The position numbers and the translations under genes were made by a program. From positions 1 to 5,699 of the forward strand of contig JAEZBP010001203.1 in the NCBI GenBank assembly GCA_023427125.1: 5,699 nucleotides of DNA, in the 5' to 3' direction. Origin of the DNA: Pseudomonadota bacterium (GTDB lineage: Bacteria > Myxococcota_A > Polyangia > Polyangiales > Sandaracinaceae). The notes under the pieces were generated by a model that made no database searches, had not been told where the DNA came from, and saw nothing but the letters and a program-made list of their open reading frames with translations. This document shows, piece after piece, positions 3,851 through 5,699 of the stretch (positions within the stretch are counted from its first letter, which is position 1; every line of letters begins with the position of its first letter).

Positions 3851-5699
3851 AGTCACAGCCGGGCCCGGGCTCCGGACCGAAGACGCTCATGTTGTCCGGT
3901 AGATCCGGGGCGGGATCCGGCGCCCACGCGAGCACGTTCCGCCGCAGCGGGCTCTCGCCCTCGCTCTCCGTCCCCCAGAGAAACATCGAATCCCATCCGT
4001 AGCAGTGGTAGCGGCCGAACGCGTCGGTCGGGGCGGTCGTGCAGCGCCCGTACTCCGGCGACGGACAGAGGTAGCTCTGCACCTCGCCGCCGCCGGTGTA
4101 CGTGTACTCGGCGTCCTCGTTGATGCAGCCGCTCTCGTAGGCGAGCTCGTCGATCGTGCCGTCCAGCCCGACGTGCCCGTAGGGTCGATAGCGCACCGCG
4201 GCCCAGCCGACCGAGTCGACGACGGGCGCGTCTCCGACCGTGTGGTCGCACAAGAGCCGCGGGTCCCAGGCGCCGGGCGGGGCGGCCGGGCCGACCGACT
4301 CCGTGCAGCCGATGGGCGAGGCGCACTGGATCAGCCGGCAGCGGTTGTAGACGAGCGTGCTGGCCTCCACGGTCGAGAACGCCTGCTGCCGGCGCTGGTG
4401 CTCCAACACCGTCGCCGCGGTGTTGCTGACGACGTGGACGCACTGGAACTGGCTGTGGTGGAGCATTCCCCGCCACACGCCGTCGGCCGGGGGCGCGCCG
4501 GCGAGCTCGCAGACGCCGTGGTCTCGCACGAGCGCCTCGCTCGGATCGGGGAGCGTCACGTGCGTCGCGTTCGCAGGCACGGGCGGCAGGTCGCAGGTCC
4601 CGGTGCGCGCGCTACAGACCCACTGCCCGAAGTCGGAGCCTGGCGCGGTCGACGCGGCGTTGAAGGCGCGCGGCCGGCGGCGCGTGCAGTTGCGCCAGTA
4701 GGATGGGCCGTCGTCCGCGTCCATCGGGTCACTGGCGTAGCGGGTGTCGGTGCCGTACCCGAGCGGGAACGTGGAGACGGAGCAGCGCGAGCGCTCCGCG
4801 ATGACGATGCGGCCGTAGGGCCAGTCCGCGGGCCGGTCGGGCCGCGCCTCGGGCGGGATCGCCTCCGACGGCCGCCACGAGGTGCGGTAGAGCTCCACGA
4901 AGTGCGCGAACGCCCGCAGCCGATCGCGCTCGTTCGCGAGCGTCGCGGTGTTCTCCGGCCGCGGCTGGACCTGGACCAGATCCTCGCGCCCGTCATCATC
5001 GAAGTCGCCGACCGGGCTCACGCACGCCTTGGTCAGCGAGTTGAGCTCGTTCACGCGGAACCGGCGAGTCGCGTACGGTGGGGCCTCGTCGACGCCGGTG
5101 GACGCCAGGATCAGCTCCGCCTCTCCGGCCACGTCGTTGCGCTTGGTCTCGAAGAGGCGCAGCGGGAAGACGTCGCAGGCTCCGGCGCCGCCGCGGTCCT
5201 GCAAGAGGCCCTGGACGCAGGACTCGATCACCGACTCGGTCCCGTACTCGTCGACGAGCACCACCGCGTCCGCCGAACGGACGGCGCAGCGCGCGTTGGC
5301 GACCAGCGCCGGGTCCCCACCGTCGACGATGTCCCCCACCACTGCGCGGACCCAGCCATCCCCGTCGGCGTCGCACTGCGCGGCCGCGCTCACGGTGCCG
5401 GCCTCGAAGTACCAGCCGGGCCGGGTCTCGCAGACGCACACGTCGTTCAGGTCGGTGAAGGGCCAGATTCGGCCCGTGTAGCCGGGGCCCACGCACGCCC
5501 GCGAGCAGGTCCCACAAGTCCCGTCGGCCCGCTGCACCGCGTCGCCCGTCCCGCAGGGGCGCGTCACGCAGGAGGGCGCGGAGGGGTCGGTGCGGTCGCA
5601 GTACTGAGCCGCCGTGCACACCGCGCCGCCGCACAGCTCGGCCTCGACGCAGGTGCCGCCGACGTCGGCGTAGCCCGCCTCGCAGTCGGCGCACTCGCC
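3849..5699 (-). CDS. Large Cys-rich secreted-type protein with EGF-like and calcium-loop motifs, 5' end outside the window
   Basis: The frame is open from the right window edge to TGA 3849, giving 616 visible residues and no start inside. A GTG at 5621 falls inside a Cys-rich repeat and is not a credible start. About 33 cysteines are visible, arguing for export and disulfide bonding. Residues ~1-95 have the C-x2-C-x2-GY...G-x-C spacing of EGF-like / growth-factor-receptor-like repeats, e.g. CADCEAGYADVGGTC at 3-17. Acidic loops resembling calcium sites occur at ~110-117 (DADGDGWV) and ~232-240 (DFDDDGRED, the FG-GAP/VCBS type). The C-terminal ~370 residues, with WRGMLHHSQFQC near 409-420 and paired Cys throughout, match no family I can name. 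There is no C-terminal membrane anchor; the protein ends in GPGCD. It heads the visible operon, with two collar-like proteins following at 10 and 25 bases. A surface or extracellular role, perhaps as partner or scaffold of the collar proteins, is inference. Confidence 0.85.
   Translation of the reverse strand, partial: GECADCEAGYADVGGTCVEAELCGGAVCTAAQYCDRTDPSAPSCVTRPCGTGDAVQRADGTCGTCSRACVGPGYTGRIWPFTDLNDVCVCETRPGWYFEAGTVSAAAQCDADGDGWVRAVVGDIVDGGDPALVANARCAVRSADAVVLVDEYGTESVIESCVQGLLQDRGGAGACDVFPLRLFETKRNDVAGEAELILASTGVDEAPPYATRRFRVNELNSLTKACVSPVGDFDDDGREDLVQVQPRPENTATLANERDRLRAFAHFVELYRTSWRPSEAIPPEARPDRPADWPYGRIVIAERSRCSVSTFPLGYGTDTRYASDPMDADDGPSYWRNCTRRRPRAFNAASTAPGSDFGQWVCSARTGTCDLPPVPANATHVTLPDPSEALVRDHGVCELAGAPPADGVWRGMLHHSQFQCVHVVSNTAATVLEHQRRQQAFSTVEASTLVYNRCRLIQCASPIGCTESVGPAAPPGAWDPRLLCDHTVGDAPVVDSVGWAAVRYRPYGHVGLDGTIDELAYESGCINEDAEYTYTGGGEVQSYLCPSPEYGRCTTAPTDAFGRYHCYGWDSMFLWGTESEGESPLRRNVLAWAPDPAPDLPDNMSVFGPEPGPGCD

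Noticed and set aside
3839..3856. GTG start at 3856 for collar paralogue B
   Set aside because: It would place the GAGGAG ribosome binding site inside the coding region. ATG 3838 has ideal spacing to it.
3849..5621. Cys-rich gene starting at GTG 5621
   Set aside because: The same frame continues to the window edge with the matching Cys-rich repeat pattern, so the true start is outside.

Overview
The window is uniformly very GC-rich, with strong G/C preference at third codon positions. Its gene types (a Hanks-type Ser/Thr kinase, an FHA-domain sigma-54 activator, and a Cys-rich secreted protein with EGF-like and calcium-loop motifs) are typical of a myxobacterium. A member of the Polyangiales/Sandaracinaceae kind is my best guess, inferred from gene style and not from any marker gene. 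I see no RNA gene, IS element or CRISPR array.

Layout from left to right. (1) A Ser/Thr protein kinase lies on the minus strand. Its C-terminal part runs off the left edge, and 336 residues are visible. (2) A 115-base divergent intergenic region follows, containing a perfect 15-base palindrome. (3) On the plus strand is a complete 439-residue transcription activator with the order FHA domain, sigma-54 AAA+ domain, Fis-type helix-turn-helix. (4) After a gap of only 5 bases, three co-directional genes lie on the minus strand, read from the right edge towards the middle. The first is a large Cys-rich secreted-type protein whose 5' end is outside the window. After 10 bases comes the first of two paralogous exported proteins with a phage-tail-collar-like C-terminal domain, and after 25 bases the second. 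Both small genes have a clear GAGGAG ribosome binding site.

Two functional units can be proposed. The kinase and the FHA activator form a divergent signalling pair: the kinase could phosphorylate a threonine that the FHA domain reads, and the intact GAFTGA loop says the activator works on sigma-54 RNA polymerase. The three minus-strand genes look like an operon for the cell surface. The two collar proteins share an N-terminal export segment, a conserved ANRPARASE-[VI]-NANF motif with a likely coiled coil, a collar-like core with a HxHxxxHxH cluster, and a C-terminal IAPYIQLRAC-x-KS signature. Between the histidine cluster and that signature they diverge strongly. This is consistent with small trimeric surface fibres or adhesins built from a tail-fibre-tip fold, which is the most interesting item here. 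Whether the regulator controls the surface operon cannot be told, because the operon promoter is outside the window.
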